64,000 nt of DNA from Paraburkholderia sp. Ac-20340 (GCF_017104965.1 NZ_JAAGPR010000013.1:62001-126000), one strand, 5' to 3'; counted from the first letter of the stretch, positions 8,782-18,038 are shown. A program made the numbers and translations. The notes: generated by a model not told the origin, from the letters alone.

Positions 8782-9672
8782 ATGACGACCTTGCTTCACG
8801 CGGGACGGGGGGCGCTGGCCGCCGCTGCGGCCGCGCTCGCGCTCGCCGCGTGCGCGCCCGTGACGATGACCGACCGCGGCGCCTACGTCGCGGACTCGCA
8901 ATATCACGCGCGCAGTGCCGATTCGCGCATCCGCTTCCTCGTGTTGCATTACACGGAAGGCGACGAGCCGACCTCGCTCGAGGAACTCACGCGTGAAAAC
9001 GTGAGCGCCCATTACCTCGTGCCCGAGCATCCGCCGCTGCGCGACGGCAAGCCCGTCGTGCTGCAACTGGTGCCCGAGTCGCAGCGTGCCTGGCACGCGG
9101 GCGTGAGCGAGTGGCAGGGCACGACGGAGCTCAATGCCGCGTCGATCGGCATCGAAAACGTCAACTCGGGTCCGCACGATACGCCTCAAGGCCGCACGTG
9201 GGCGCCCTGGCCGGCCGATCAGGTGGCGGCGATCATCGCGCTGTCGAAGGACATCGTTGCGCGTTATCACATCCCGCCCACGCGCGTGGTGGGGCATAGC
9301 GACATCGCGCCGCAGCGCAAGATCGATCCGGGCGCGGCGTTTCCGTGGAAGCAGCTTTACGATGCAGGCGTGGGCGCCTGGCCCGACGACGCCACGGTGA
9401 AAGCCGATCTCGCCGGCCGCGCGCCCGATGCGCCCGCCGATGTGCGCGCGTTACAGACGAAGCTCGCGCGCTACGGCTACGACGTGGCCACCGACGGCGT
9501 GCTCGACGAACCCACGCGCCGTGTGTTCGCGGCGTTCCAGATGCACTTCCGGCCGCGCGACTACTCCGGCACGCCGGACGCGCAAACCGATGCAATCGCC
9601 CAGGCGCTGCTCGACAAATACGTCGATCGCACCGCGCCCGTGGTGCCAGGCGCGACCGAAACGGCGCCCTGA
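8782..9672 (+). CDS. amiD: N-acetylmuramoyl-L-alanine amidase, AmiD-like lipoprotein
   Basis: A probable outer-membrane lipoprotein that cleaves the amide bond between MurNAc (or anhydro-MurNAc) and the peptide stem. The 296-residue chain has a signal peptide ending in the lipobox LAAC (Cys near residue 23), an Amidase_2 domain with zinc-ligand motifs FLVLHYTEGD and GHSDIAPQRKIDPG, and a C-terminal peptidoglycan-binding domain (LQTKLARYGYDVATDGVLD). This order and size match E. coli AmiD rather than the cytoplasmic AmpD. The start is the ATG at 8782, 20 bases after rlmB; upstream codons of the same frame overlap rlmB and have no signal peptide. Confidence 0.88.
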   Translation: MTTLLHAGRGALAAAAAALALAACAPVTMTDRGAYVADSQYHARSADSRIRFLVLHYTEGDEPTSLEELTRENVSAHYLVPEHPPLRDGKPVVLQLVPESQRAWHAGVSEWQGTTELNAASIGIENVNSGPHDTPQGRTWAPWPADQVAAIIALSKDIVARYHIPPTRVVGHSDIAPQRKIDPGAAFPWKQLYDAGVGAWPDDATVKADLAGRAPDAPADVRALQTKLARYGYDVATDGVLDEPTRRVFAAFQMHFRPRDYSGTPDAQTDAIAQALLDKYVDRTAPVVPGATETAP

Positions 9673-9815
9673 TTCGCCCGGAGCGTGTTCGCGGCGTGTG
9701 CCGGAACCGCTTCCAGCCGGGATATGACCGAAAACGCATCGCTTGCCGGCGGGCGGCGCCCGCAACTCCGGTAAACTAGGCGTTTTCCGGTTTTCTCTCT
9801 CGGGCAGCACCCATC

Positions 9816-10511
9816 ATGACTCAAGACGAACTCAAGAAGCTGGTTGGCCAGGCCGCGGCCGACTATGTCAACGCGAACGTGCCGGAAGGCTCGATCATCG
9901 GCGTCGGCACCGGCTCGACCGCGAACTGCTTTATCGACGCGCTGGCCGCGAACAAGAGCCGCTATCGCGGTGCGGTGTCCAGCTCGGTTGCCACCACGGC
10001 ACGCCTCGAAGCGCACGGCTTCAAGATTTTCGACCTCAACGAAATCGAATCGCTGCCCGTCTACGTCGACGGCGCCGATGAAATCGACGCTTCGGGCGCG
10101 ATGATCAAGGGCGGCGGCGGGGCGCTCACGCGCGAGAAGATCGTGGCGTCGGTGTCGGAAGTGTTCGTCTGTATCGCCGATGCGAGCAAGCGCGTCGAGG
10201 TGATGGGCCAGTTCCCGCTGCCGATCGAAGTCGTGCCGATGGCGCGCACGGCCATTGGCCGCCGCGTGACGGCGCTGGGCGGCGTGCCGGTGCTGCGCGT
10301 GCAGAAGGACGGCTCGCCGTTCATCACCGACAACGGCAACGAGATTCTCGACGTGAAGGGCCTGCGCATCAGCGATCCGCGTACGCTGGAAGCGCACGTC
10401 AATGCCTGGCCGGGCGTCGTGACCGTGGGCCTGTTCGCAGCGCGCGGCGCGGACTTCTGCCTGCTCGGCGGCGAAAACGGCGTCGAGCGTATCGACTACC
10501 GCAAGGCCTGA
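9816..10511 (+). CDS. rpiA: ribose-5-phosphate isomerase A
   Basis: Interconverts ribose 5-phosphate and ribulose 5-phosphate in the non-oxidative pentose phosphate pathway. The 231-residue chain has all family hallmarks: GVGTGSTANCFIDAL near the N-terminus for phosphate binding, the VDGADEIDASGAMIKGGGGA active-site stretch and the EKIVASVSEVFVCIADASK segment. It has its own terminator and faces the Crp/Fnr gene. Confidence 0.97.
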   Translation: MTQDELKKLVGQAAADYVNANVPEGSIIGVGTGSTANCFIDALAANKSRYRGAVSSSVATTARLEAHGFKIFDLNEIESLPVYVDGADEIDASGAMIKGGGGALTREKIVASVSEVFVCIADASKRVEVMGQFPLPIEVVPMARTAIGRRVTALGGVPVLRVQKDGSPFITDNGNEILDVKGLRISDPRTLEAHVNAWPGVVTVGLFAARGADFCLLGGENGVERIDYRKA

Positions 10512-10522
10512 TGCACTGAATT

Positions 10523-10577
10523 CGCGGACGGTGGCGTGATGCACACGTGTTGCACATGACGCCGTCCGCGTTGTTTT
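10523..10577 (+). terminator. rpiA terminator
   Basis: CGCGGACGG...CCGTCCGCG arms with a short bulge are followed by TTGTTTT. The rest of the 287-base gap up to the Crp/Fnr stop contains a short (CA)n run near 10720 and a GC-rich inverted region, and no gene. Confidence 0.6.
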
Positions 10578-10798
10578 GCGGGTCGTAAATGGCGGCACGT
10601 CAATCGCAGCACGTCATGCGCGCACATCGATATGGATTCCTGACTAAAAATCATTCCACATCGAGCGCCTGAAGCGAAGAAAAGGCAAAGCGCGCCGGAG
10701 CCGGAACGCTTTGCAAAATCAAACACACACACACGAGAAACGGGGCGCAGGGTTCGCCGGGCAACTTCGTCCGGCGGCCCTGGCCGGGCCTCCGCGTC

Positions 10799-11533
10799 TT
10801 ATTCCACCGTTTCGGCCTGACGCAGGCGCGGCAGCAGGCGGTCGAACTCGCGGCGCACGAGGCCGTAGCACTCGCAGGCGCGGGCTTCGAGGCCTTCGCG
10901 GTCGAGCACGCGGATACGTCCGCGGCTATGGTGGATCAAACCTTCGTCGTGCAGCTTGCCGGCTGCTTCCGTGATGCCTTCGCGGCGCACGCCGAGCATA
11001 TCGGCGATGAGCTGCTGCGTGACCGTGAGGTCGTTCGAAGCCACGCGGTCCACTTCGATCAGCAGCCAGCGGCACAGCTGCTTGCTCAGCGAGTGGTGAC
11101 GGTTGCAGGCGGCGGTTTGCGCGACCTGGGTGAGCAGTGCGTGCATGTACAGCAGCATCAGGCGGCGCAGAAAGTCCGAGCGCGCGAACTGCTGCTTGAG
11201 GCTTTGTGCGCTCATCCGGTAGGCGAAGCCCGCGCACTGCACCTGCACGCGGTTCGGCATGGTTTCGCCGCCCGTCAGGACGGGCACGCCCGTCATGCCT
11301 TCGCGGCCCACAGCGGCGATTTCCACGGAACTGCCGTCTTCCATCGTCGAAAGCATCGAGATGATGGCCGTGGTCGGAAAGTAGACGTGATGAATGCGCT
11401 GGCCGGAATCGCAGAGGAGTTGTTCGGTGCGCAGATTGACGAGTTCGAGATGCGGTGCGAGAGCTTGCCACTCATGCGAGGGCAGTGCGCCGAGCAAATG
11501 GTTGCCGTGCAGATCCGATTGAAGGGTCAACAT
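10799..11533 (-). CDS. Crp/Fnr-family transcriptional regulator
   Basis: A 244-residue regulator with an N-terminal cyclic-nucleotide-binding-type beta-roll (about residues 10-130) and a C-terminal winged helix (LTVTQQLIADMLGVRREGIT, recognition helix near residue 185). There is no N-terminal Cys cluster of the FNR type, so no iron-sulfur sensing is predicted; the ligand is unknown. The ATG at 11533 is chosen because GAGGACC lies 5 bases before it and the family-like MLTLQSDLHGNHLLGALP begins there; a longer frame to 11686 gives a low-complexity extension. Confidence 0.85.
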   Translation of the reverse strand: MLTLQSDLHGNHLLGALPSHEWQALAPHLELVNLRTEQLLCDSGQRIHHVYFPTTAIISMLSTMEDGSSVEIAAVGREGMTGVPVLTGGETMPNRVQVQCAGFAYRMSAQSLKQQFARSDFLRRLMLLYMHALLTQVAQTAACNRHHSLSKQLCRWLLIEVDRVASNDLTVTQQLIADMLGVRREGITEAAGKLHDEGLIHHSRGRIRVLDREGLEARACECYGLVRREFDRLLPRLRQAETVE

Positions 11534-12452
11534 GATTTGGTCCTCGTGTGAAGGCGCTTGCGCTGCCTTCCGTCTTTTCATTCCGGTCGCCGAATCGCTT
11601 GTTGTTTGCCGCTTCCCGTAGCGGCTGTTCGTTCGTCGTGCCGGCCCCATAGTCCCGAGTGCGTCCGCCGTATTTGTTTGCGTCACGCTGTGTGGCGCTT
11701 CTCACTAAGCAGGGTATGTGCCAGAGACCCGCAAACCGCGCCGCTATGCGGTTTCGCGGACGTTACGACCGGAACGCTTCCGGGCATTCCCGGTTTTTTG
11801 TTTCATATCTGTACGACGCCTGCGCGGGCCGCGCCAATGGACTGAGCAATTTGTATCGACGTAAGTTGTTGATTTTTATGGTGTTAACAGGGCTTCGGGA
11901 CGGCCTTTCGAAAATGACTCCAGACTGAAACATGCTGCGCGACAGGTCGCCACGGCGGGGTCAGGGTGGGCATGAGTGCGTTCGGTTTTGAATCACCGCT
12001 GCTGCGCTGCGGCTGGAGTGCCAGGAAACGTTCGCCTGTGAAACATGCCCGCGTTACGGCACGTCACGTTACGTGTGCGCTGCCGCACATAACGCGGTGG
12101 GCTTTGCTGCCGGCGCAGGCCAGCGACGCGCGACAGCGGTCCGCTTCAAGGTGTTGTCCGCGCAACGAATCGGCACCCCGGTGTTTTCCCGACGCATGAC
12201 GCATGACCCCAGCGTAGCGAAGCGCACGGGCGCGCCGCCGTGCGGCAGCGCTCGGTCAGTGTGGGTATGCGAACAGAATCGTCTTGCTGCCTTTGCTCCA
12301 ATGGAGTCCGAAAACGAGGGAACGCGCGTGCGCATGCTGTTGCCAGGCTGGCCCAGGCAATCGCAGGCAAACCCAGGCGAAGTCCGGACGAAGCCGACCG
12401 ACCAGCCTGCACGCCCAGCCCAGGACCAGACATTCGGACGGGGAGCTCGAAC
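11534..12452. other. 919-base intergenic region between divergent crp-like gene and manC
   Basis: No convincing coding frame is seen. The half next to the Crp/Fnr gene should hold its promoter. Around 11860-11900 the base composition drops (TTGTTGATTTTTATGG), a plausible place for a promoter towards the guanylyltransferase gene, leaving a 5' leader of several hundred bases. Short reading frames here lack ribosome sites and family-like residues. Confidence 0.5.
11780..11799 (+). terminator. short terminator-like hairpin upstream of manC
   Basis: CCGGG-CATT-CCCGG followed by six T. It points rightwards although no gene precedes it on this strand, so it could end a short RNA or antisense transcript starting in the crp promoter region. 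The stem is short. Confidence 0.4.
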
Positions 12453-14030
12453 ATGAACCAGGCAGTCACTCCGGCGGGTTTGATCGCCGCAGCCAATGAA
12501 CCCGAAGTCGCGCTTGTCGTGCAGCCGGTGGTGCTCGCCGGCGGCTCGGGCACGCGGCTTTGGCCTCTGTCGCGCGAGCATTGTCCGAAACAGTTGATCG
12601 ATCTGCTCGACGGCGAGTCGCTCCTTGAAGCAACTGTGCGCCGTCTCGACGGGCTGTATGCGCAAGGCGGCGAACACGCCGGCGCGTCGGTGCGCAAGGC
12701 CGCGCCGCTCGTCGTCAGCAGCGAGGAACTGCGCCATATGACCGCCGACCGGCTCGGCCGTCTTGGCCAGTCTTCGCGCATCGTGTTCGAGCCGGTCGCG
12801 CGCAATACCGCACCGGCGCTCACCGTGGCCGCGCTCGCGGCGCAGGCTGCGCATTCGGCGGATGCCGCGCAGACCGACAGCGACCCGATCCTCATCGCCA
12901 TGCCCGCCGATCATCTGATCGCCGATCGTGCTGCATTCGCCGCCGCGCTCGAAGACGCCGTGCGCTATGCGTCGCGCGGCGCCATCGTCACGCTGGGCGT
13001 GCCGCCGCAGCGAGCGGAAACCGGTTACGGCTATATCGGCGCAGGTGCGACGCTCGGAGCCAGCGGCGCGCGCACGATCGAACGCTTCGTCGAAAAGCCG
13101 AATGCCGAAGTCGCCGCGCGCTATGTCGCTTCGGGCGATTACTGGTGGAACAGCGGCATTTTCGTCGTGCGCGCCTCGGTGTGGCTCGCGGCCATCGCGC
13201 TGTGCCGGCCCGCCATCGCCATGTACTGCGCGCAGGCGTTCGAACTCGCGCGCGTCGATGCGGATGGCGCCGTGCATCTCGACGCCGCGTCGCTCGCAGC
13301 CTGCCCGTCGGATTCGATCGACTACGCCGTGATGGAATCGATCGGCGCCGAAGCGCGTCTTGCCGGCGTGGTCGTGCCGCTGGTCGCGGGCTGGTCGGAT
13401 GTGGGCGCGTGGGACGCCGTCTGGCAGGTCTCGGACAAGGACGCGAGCGGCAACGTCGCGCGCGGCCGCGTGCTGTTCGAGGACTCGACCGAAAGCTTCG
13501 CGCATTCGGACGGGCGCCTCGTGGCGTGCGTGGGCGTGCACAACGTCGTGGTGGTGGAAACGGCCGACGCGGTGCTGGTTGCCGCCAAGGATCGCGTGCA
13601 GGACGTCAAGGCGATCGTCGGCAAGCTCAAGGCGCAGCGCGGCGAGGAAGCGCAACACCATCGGCGTGTCGAACGTCCGTGGGGTTGCTACGACTCGGTC
13701 GATCGCGGCGAGCGCTTTCAGGTCAAGCGCATCGTGGTGAAGCCAGGCGGCGTGCTGTCGCTGCAGATGCATCACCATCGCGCCGAACACTGGATCGTCG
13801 TGCGCGGCACCGCGCGCGTCACGCGTGGCGAAGACGTGTTCCTGCTCTCGGAAAACGAATCGACCTTCATTCCGCTGGGCGTGAAGCATCGGCTCGAAAA
13901 TCCGGGCAAGACGCCGCTCGAAATCATCGAAGTGCAATCGGGCGGGTATCTGGGCGAAGACGACATCGTGCGCTTCGACGATCAGTACGGACGCGTCCCG
14001 CAAAACGCAGATTCGACGACGCCGCGTTGA
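12453..14030 (+). CDS. manC: mannose-1-phosphate guanylyltransferase / mannose-6-phosphate isomerase
   Basis: A bifunctional enzyme (ManC/AlgA/CpsB type) that makes mannose 6-phosphate from fructose 6-phosphate and GDP-mannose from mannose 1-phosphate and GTP, feeding exopolysaccharide or LPS synthesis. The 525-residue chain has the nucleotidyltransferase signature VVLAGGSGTRLWPLSRE near residue 30, FVEKPNAEVAARYV and WNSGIF in the first domain, and a C-terminal cupin isomerase domain (QMHHHRAEHWIVV, then FIPLGVKHRLENPG). The start at 12453 follows GGGGAGCTCGAAC; an upstream extension to 12240 is low-complexity. No other polysaccharide gene is adjacent, so it may supply a distant cluster. Confidence 0.93.
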   Translation: MNQAVTPAGLIAAANEPEVALVVQPVVLAGGSGTRLWPLSREHCPKQLIDLLDGESLLEATVRRLDGLYAQGGEHAGASVRKAAPLVVSSEELRHMTADRLGRLGQSSRIVFEPVARNTAPALTVAALAAQAAHSADAAQTDSDPILIAMPADHLIADRAAFAAALEDAVRYASRGAIVTLGVPPQRAETGYGYIGAGATLGASGARTIERFVEKPNAEVAARYVASGDYWWNSGIFVVRASVWLAAIALCRPAIAMYCAQAFELARVDADGAVHLDAASLAACPSDSIDYAVMESIGAEARLAGVVVPLVAGWSDVGAWDAVWQVSDKDASGNVARGRVLFEDSTESFAHSDGRLVACVGVHNVVVVETADAVLVAAKDRVQDVKAIVGKLKAQRGEEAQHHRRVERPWGCYDSVDRGERFQVKRIVVKPGGVLSLQMHHHRAEHWIVVRGTARVTRGEDVFLLSENESTFIPLGVKHRLENPGKTPLEIIEVQSGGYLGEDDIVRFDDQYGRVPQNADSTTPR

Positions 14031-14398
14031 CAGGACCGGTCAGCGAGGCGTCGCTGCATATGCACATGATTGCATATGCACATAAAAGAACGATCAGGAT
14101 TGCGATGGAAGCACTGCGGAAACACCGCGGAAACATGGCTAATAAGCGTTTGCTTCATACAAAGCGCTTACGAAAAGACAACGAATAACTTCATAAGACG
14201 AAATTCGGGAAACCGAAGGGCCGAGAGACGAAGAACTTGTACAGGCTGGGCATTTGTCACGCGAAATTTGCGTCAGGAGATATCCTGGCTTACGTTTTAT
14301 GCAATTAGCATGGCAACGTACGGATGAGTTCGACGAAGCACGAGGGCCCACGCAGTAACCGGCAAACAGGGCGATTAACGCCATCGGGGGGAGGGGTC
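14031..14398. other. AT-richer intergenic region before the FadR-type regulator
   Basis: This 368-base spacer has visibly lower GC than its neighbours and many stop codons. It holds the direct repeat described at 14056-14083 and presumably the promoter of the FadR-type gene, whose ribosome site GGGGGGAGGGG stands at its right end. No gene is seen. Confidence 0.5.
14056..14083. repeat. two 12-base direct repeats with palindromic cores
   Basis: GCATATGCACAT occurs twice with a 16-base period, each preceded by T so that the palindrome TGCATATGCA is complete in both. This is a plausible operator pair. Confidence 0.5.
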
Positions 14399-15115
14399 AT
14401 GGAACTGGGGAACAACAAGGAACGCTCACTCGTGAGCAAGGTCATGGATGGCCTGATTTCGGGCATCGTCGAAGAGCGTTATGGCGCGATCCTGCCTCCG
14501 CAGGACGTGTTGTCGAAGGAGTTCGACGTGAGCCGCACGGTCATGCGCGAAGCGCTGTCCATGCTGCTCGCGCGCCATATGCTGGACGTGCGGCCCAAGA
14601 TCGGCACACGCATCAGGCCGATGCGCGACTGGCGCATGATCGACGAAGACGTCGTCAGCTGGCGCTTTCGCGCGAAGCCGGACAAAACCTTTCTGCGCGA
14701 CGTGATCGAATTTCGCACGCTGATCGAACCGGCGGCCTGTGCGCTGGCGGCGGAACGCGCGGGCGCGGCGGATATCGCCGGCATCCGCGATGCGTTCGAT
14801 GCGCTGCGCCAGACGAGTCCGGGCGACACCGGCTGCCAGGCGGCCGACGCGCTGCTGCACACGCGGATTCTCGCGGCGAGCGGCAATCAGTTCTATCAGC
14901 AGATGGCGGCGATCATTCGCGGCGCGCTCACGATCGTCAATCCGATCCTGAGCCAGCGTGCGGATGGCTGGAGCAACGTGGTCGACGCGCATGGCCGGAT
15001 CGTCGAGGCGATCGAGCGGCGCTCGCCGACCGATGCCCAGGCGGCCGCCGCGGCGATGATCGCCTACACCGCCGACGAACTGAACCGCGCGTTCGCACCG
15101 GAAACGACCGAGTAA
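14399..15115 (+). CDS. FadR/GntR-family transcriptional regulator
   Basis: A 238-residue regulator with an N-terminal GntR winged helix (LPPQDVLSKEFDVSRTVMRE) and a C-terminal all-helical FCD ligand domain beginning near DVIEFRTLIEPAACALAAER, similar to regulators of sugar-acid pathways such as DgoR. The Asp/His residues that bind metal in FCD domains appear as D...H (ADALLHTRILAASGN). The ATG at 14399 directly follows the ribosome site GGGGGGAGGGGTC. The neighbouring Gfo/Idh/MocA oxidoreductase gene on the same strand is a natural target candidate, but that is inference. Confidence 0.85.
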   Translation: MELGNNKERSLVSKVMDGLISGIVEERYGAILPPQDVLSKEFDVSRTVMREALSMLLARHMLDVRPKIGTRIRPMRDWRMIDEDVVSWRFRAKPDKTFLRDVIEFRTLIEPAACALAAERAGAADIAGIRDAFDALRQTSPGDTGCQAADALLHTRILAASGNQFYQQMAAIIRGALTIVNPILSQRADGWSNVVDAHGRIVEAIERRSPTDAQAAAAAMIAYTADELNRAFAPETTE

Positions 15116-15291
15116 AGCGGCGCTTCGTCAGGCGCGAACGTCTGCCAACGTTGCGCGCGGCGCACGCACGCGCCGGAGCCGCTCGCCACGCGCGCCTTTG
15201 ACCGCGCGCGTGTTACGTTTGTATCGACGTTTGCCATCGTGCGCGCCAGCCAGTATCGTGCCTCTCTTGCGTTCAAGGAGAGGCGGGAGAC

Positions 15292-16278
15292 ATGGTCGAT
15301 ATCGACGCCAGTAAAACGATTCGTTGGGGCATCGTGGGCGCGGGCCGCATCGCGCGGCGTTTCGCGCAAGGTGTGGCGCACGTCGAAGGCGCGCAGGTGA
15401 GTGCGGTCTGGTCGCGCCGCCCGGCGCCCGCCGAGGCGCTGGCGCAGGAATTCAACGCGAGCGCCTGTGCGAGCTTCGAAGCGCTGCTCGCCAGCGGCAT
15501 CGACGCCGTCTATATCGCGACGATGCAGGACAGCCACGCGCACTACGCGTGCGCGGCGCTGCAGGCGGGTTTGCCGGTGCTCTGCGAGAAACCCGCGACC
15601 GTCAACGCCGCGCAACTCGAAAGCGTGCTGCAGGCCGCGCGCGACGCGAAACGCCTCTTCATGGAGGCGATGAAACCGCCGTTCTATCCGCTCTATCGCG
15701 CCTTGCGCGCACATCTGCAAGCCGATCCCATCGGCCCGGTCGGGCTCGTGCGCGCGGGCTGTTCGGTGGCGAACGTGCCGGCCGATCACCCGTCGTTTTC
15801 GTTCGCGCATGCAGGCGGGGCGCTGCTCGATATCGGCGTCTACGAGATGTTTCTGGCGGTGGACTGGCTAGGCGCGCCGCGCGAGGTGCAGACCTTCGGG
15901 CGGCTGGGCGCAACCGGCGTCGACACGTTTGCAAGCCTCAATTGCCAGCATGAGCACGGCATCGCGCAACTGTTCTGCGGGCTGGATCTGCATGGCTTTG
16001 GCGATGCGCTGCTGGCGGGGCCGCTCGGCAACGTGACGATCCACGCGAACTGGTGGAATCCGGCGCGCGCGACCATTCGTTACGTCGATGGCCGCACGGT
16101 GGAACTGGACGAGCCGTTCGAAGGCGGCGGCCTCAACTACGAGACCGCGCACTTCTGCGAACTGCTGCGCGCGGGCGCGCTGGAAAGCCCGGTGATGCCG
16201 CACGATACGTCGCGGCGCACGATCGCGATGGCCGATGCCGCGCGCTCGGCGCTCGGCTTGCGTTTCGACTGCGAGTGA
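15292..16278 (+). CDS. Gfo/Idh/MocA-family NAD(P)-dependent oxidoreductase
   Basis: A 328-residue dehydrogenase with an N-terminal Rossmann fold (WGIVGAGRIARRFAQG) and the family EKP motif (LCEKPATVNA, near residue 100) whose Lys is catalytic. The C-terminal alpha/beta domain contains GALLDIGVYEMFLAVDWLG. The pattern resembles dihydrodiol or glucose-fructose-type oxidoreductases acting on cyclic polyols or sugars. A GGAGAGGCGGGAGAC ribosome site precedes the ATG. It is 176 bases after the FadR-type gene and may be controlled by it. Confidence 0.85.
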   Translation: MVDIDASKTIRWGIVGAGRIARRFAQGVAHVEGAQVSAVWSRRPAPAEALAQEFNASACASFEALLASGIDAVYIATMQDSHAHYACAALQAGLPVLCEKPATVNAAQLESVLQAARDAKRLFMEAMKPPFYPLYRALRAHLQADPIGPVGLVRAGCSVANVPADHPSFSFAHAGGALLDIGVYEMFLAVDWLGAPREVQTFGRLGATGVDTFASLNCQHEHGIAQLFCGLDLHGFGDALLAGPLGNVTIHANWWNPARATIRYVDGRTVELDEPFEGGGLNYETAHFCELLRAGALESPVMPHDTSRRTIAMADAARSALGLRFDCE

Positions 16279-16327
16279 ATCGGAGGCAGGCGCGGCGGAT
16301 GTCAACACCGCCGCGCCGATTCAACAC

Positions 16328-16987
16328 TCAATGACGCGCGGGCAGCGCGAGACGCTTTTCATACCAGTGCTGGACCCATTCGAGGATCTGGCACAGCACC
16401 CAGTAGATCGCCGCCGCCGCAAGATAAAGCGGCAAGGGCTGATAGGTCGACGCGATGATTTCCTGCGCGCTGCGCAGCAGCTCCGTCACCGTGATGACCG
16501 AGACCAGCGACGTGTCCTTGATCAGGCTGATGAGGCTGTTCGACAGGCTCGGCACGGCAATGCGCAGCGCCTGCGGCGCGATCACGTAGCGCAGCGTCTG
16601 GCGTCGCGAGAGCCCGAGACTGTAAGCCGCAAGCCACTGGCCGCGATGAATGCCGAGAATCGCGCCGCGCATGCTTTCGGACAGATACGCCGCGACGTTG
16701 GCCGACAGCGCGATCACGCCGGCAGGCGTCGGATCGAGCGAGATGCCGACGCTCGGCAGGCCGTAATAGATCACGAAGATCTGCACCAGCAGCGGCGTGC
16801 CGCGCATGAGGCTCACGTAGACGCGCGCGATGAACACGAACACGCGGTTCGAGCTGATGCCCATGAGGGCGAGCACCGCGCCGCCGATGAGCCCGAAGAT
16901 CATCGACAGGACAGCGAACTTGACCGTAAGCACCGCGCCCTGCGCGAGCACCGGCAGCGACTGGATGATGAGCGTGGAGATGGGCAT
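16328..16987 (-). CDS. tcyL: amino acid (cystine-type) ABC transporter permease
   Basis: A 219-residue inner-membrane permease of the polar amino acid family with about five helices and the EAA-like loop (RGQWLAAYSLGLSRRQTLRY) that contacts the ATPase. RGTPLLVQIFVIYYGLP and NSLISLIKDTSLVSVI resemble E. coli TcyL/YecS. The start at 16987 gives the family N-terminus; in-frame codons up to 17089 run through the intercistronic hairpin. It lies downstream of the binding-protein gene, separated by a strong stem-loop. No ATPase gene is adjacent, so one must come from elsewhere. The gene symbol is by similarity only. Confidence 0.8.
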   Translation of the reverse strand: MPISTLIIQSLPVLAQGAVLTVKFAVLSMIFGLIGGAVLALMGISSNRVFVFIARVYVSLMRGTPLLVQIFVIYYGLPSVGISLDPTPAGVIALSANVAAYLSESMRGAILGIHRGQWLAAYSLGLSRRQTLRYVIAPQALRIAVPSLSNSLISLIKDTSLVSVITVTELLRSAQEIIASTYQPLPLYLAAAAIYWVLCQILEWVQHWYEKRLALPARH

Positions 16988-17030
16988 GAGGAACGCGGGA
17001 ATAAAGGCTTGGCGCCTGGCCTGGAAAAAC

Positions 17031-17081
17031 CGCGGGGCGCGCATTCTGCTTGACTGCTGATGGCAGAATGCGCGCCCCGCG
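17031..17081 (-). terminator. intercistronic hairpin/attenuator between binding protein and permease
   Basis: A perfect 19-bp inverted repeat with a 13-base loop, each arm containing GCAGAATGCGCGCCCC, followed on the minus strand by GGTTTTT. It sits between the stop of the binding-protein gene and the permease start. It should stop a fraction of transcripts or protect the upstream mRNA, giving more binding protein than permease. Confidence 0.8.
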
Positions 17082-17132
17082 CCTGTCATGTCACGCGGCC
17101 GCCCAGGCGAGCGCGCGGCGTGAACATGCGCA

Positions 17133-17930
17133 TTACTTCGTGACCGGCTTCGTCACGTCGATACCGAACCACTTGTCCGAGATCTTCGTGAAGGTGCCGT
17201 CGGCTTCGAGCTGGGCCATCGCATCGCCGATCGCCTTGGCGAACTTCGGATTGCCCTTCTTGAACGGAATGCCCGACGGATTGCCGTCGCCGACCAGCGC
17301 GCCTGCGCGCAGCGGCAGCTGCGAGTTCTTCATCAGGTAGGCGAGCATCAGGCGGTCGTTGAGCGCCGCGTCCAGACGGCCGGCGGCCAGATCGCGCAGA
17401 TATTCGGGCGCGCCCGGGTAGGTCTTCACGTCGATACCCGGCACGGCCTTGGCCATATCCATGTAGTTGGTGCCGAGCGCCACGCCGAGCTTCTTGCCCT
17501 TGAGGTCGTCGAGCGACTTGAACTGGCGCGTGTCGTCCTTGCGCTCGATGAGCTGCGCGGCCGAGTACGTGTAAGCCGGCGAGAAGTCGAGCACGGCCTT
17601 GCGCTGATCGGTGATGCCCACCTGGTTGGCGATCACGTCGAACTTGCCAGCCTGCAGACCCGCGATGATGCCGCTCCATTCGGTCGTGACGAATTCCGGC
17701 TTCACGCCGAGCTTCGCGGCGACGGCCTTGGCGATATCGACATCGAAGCCGACCAGATCGCCGTTGGGCGCCTTCGAGTTGAACGGCGGGAAGGTGCCTT
17801 CGAGACCGATGCGCAGCGTGCCGCGCGCCTTGACCTGGTCGAGCAGGTCTTCAGCGTGGGCGCTTGCCGCCACGAACGACGTGCCCACCAGCGCGAGCGC
17901 GAAGAGCTTCTTGAGCAAGGCGAATTTCAT
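17133..17930 (-). CDS. tcyJ: amino acid (cystine-type) ABC transporter substrate-binding protein
   Basis: A 265-residue periplasmic binding protein with a Sec signal peptide (MKFALLKKLFALALVGTS, cleavage near ASAHA-ED). The mature part has the SBP family 3 pattern GTLRIGLEGTFPPFNSKAPN, GFDVDIAKAVAAKLG, then GVALGTNYMDMA and KISDKWFGIDVTK, closely like E. coli FliY/TcyJ for L-cystine. It is the first gene of the unit with the permease at 16328. Another polar amino acid or sulfur compound is possible. Confidence 0.85.
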   Translation of the reverse strand: MKFALLKKLFALALVGTSFVAASAHAEDLLDQVKARGTLRIGLEGTFPPFNSKAPNGDLVGFDVDIAKAVAAKLGVKPEFVTTEWSGIIAGLQAGKFDVIANQVGITDQRKAVLDFSPAYTYSAAQLIERKDDTRQFKSLDDLKGKKLGVALGTNYMDMAKAVPGIDVKTYPGAPEYLRDLAAGRLDAALNDRLMLAYLMKNSQLPLRAGALVGDGNPSGIPFKKGNPKFAKAIGDAMAQLEADGTFTKISDKWFGIDVTKPVTK

Positions 17931-18038
17931 TGTTGTCCTCTTGTTTTGCTGCGATGTTGCTGCTGTTTTGCGGCATGGCGTCGTGCGGCGCGAACCGTGC
18001 GAAGTTCGATGCGCCGCACATGGCCTGAAACTATAGCC

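Noticed and set aside
10715..10736. (CA)n run near the rpiA/crp-like junction
   Set aside because: It is a short simple repeat with no sign of function.
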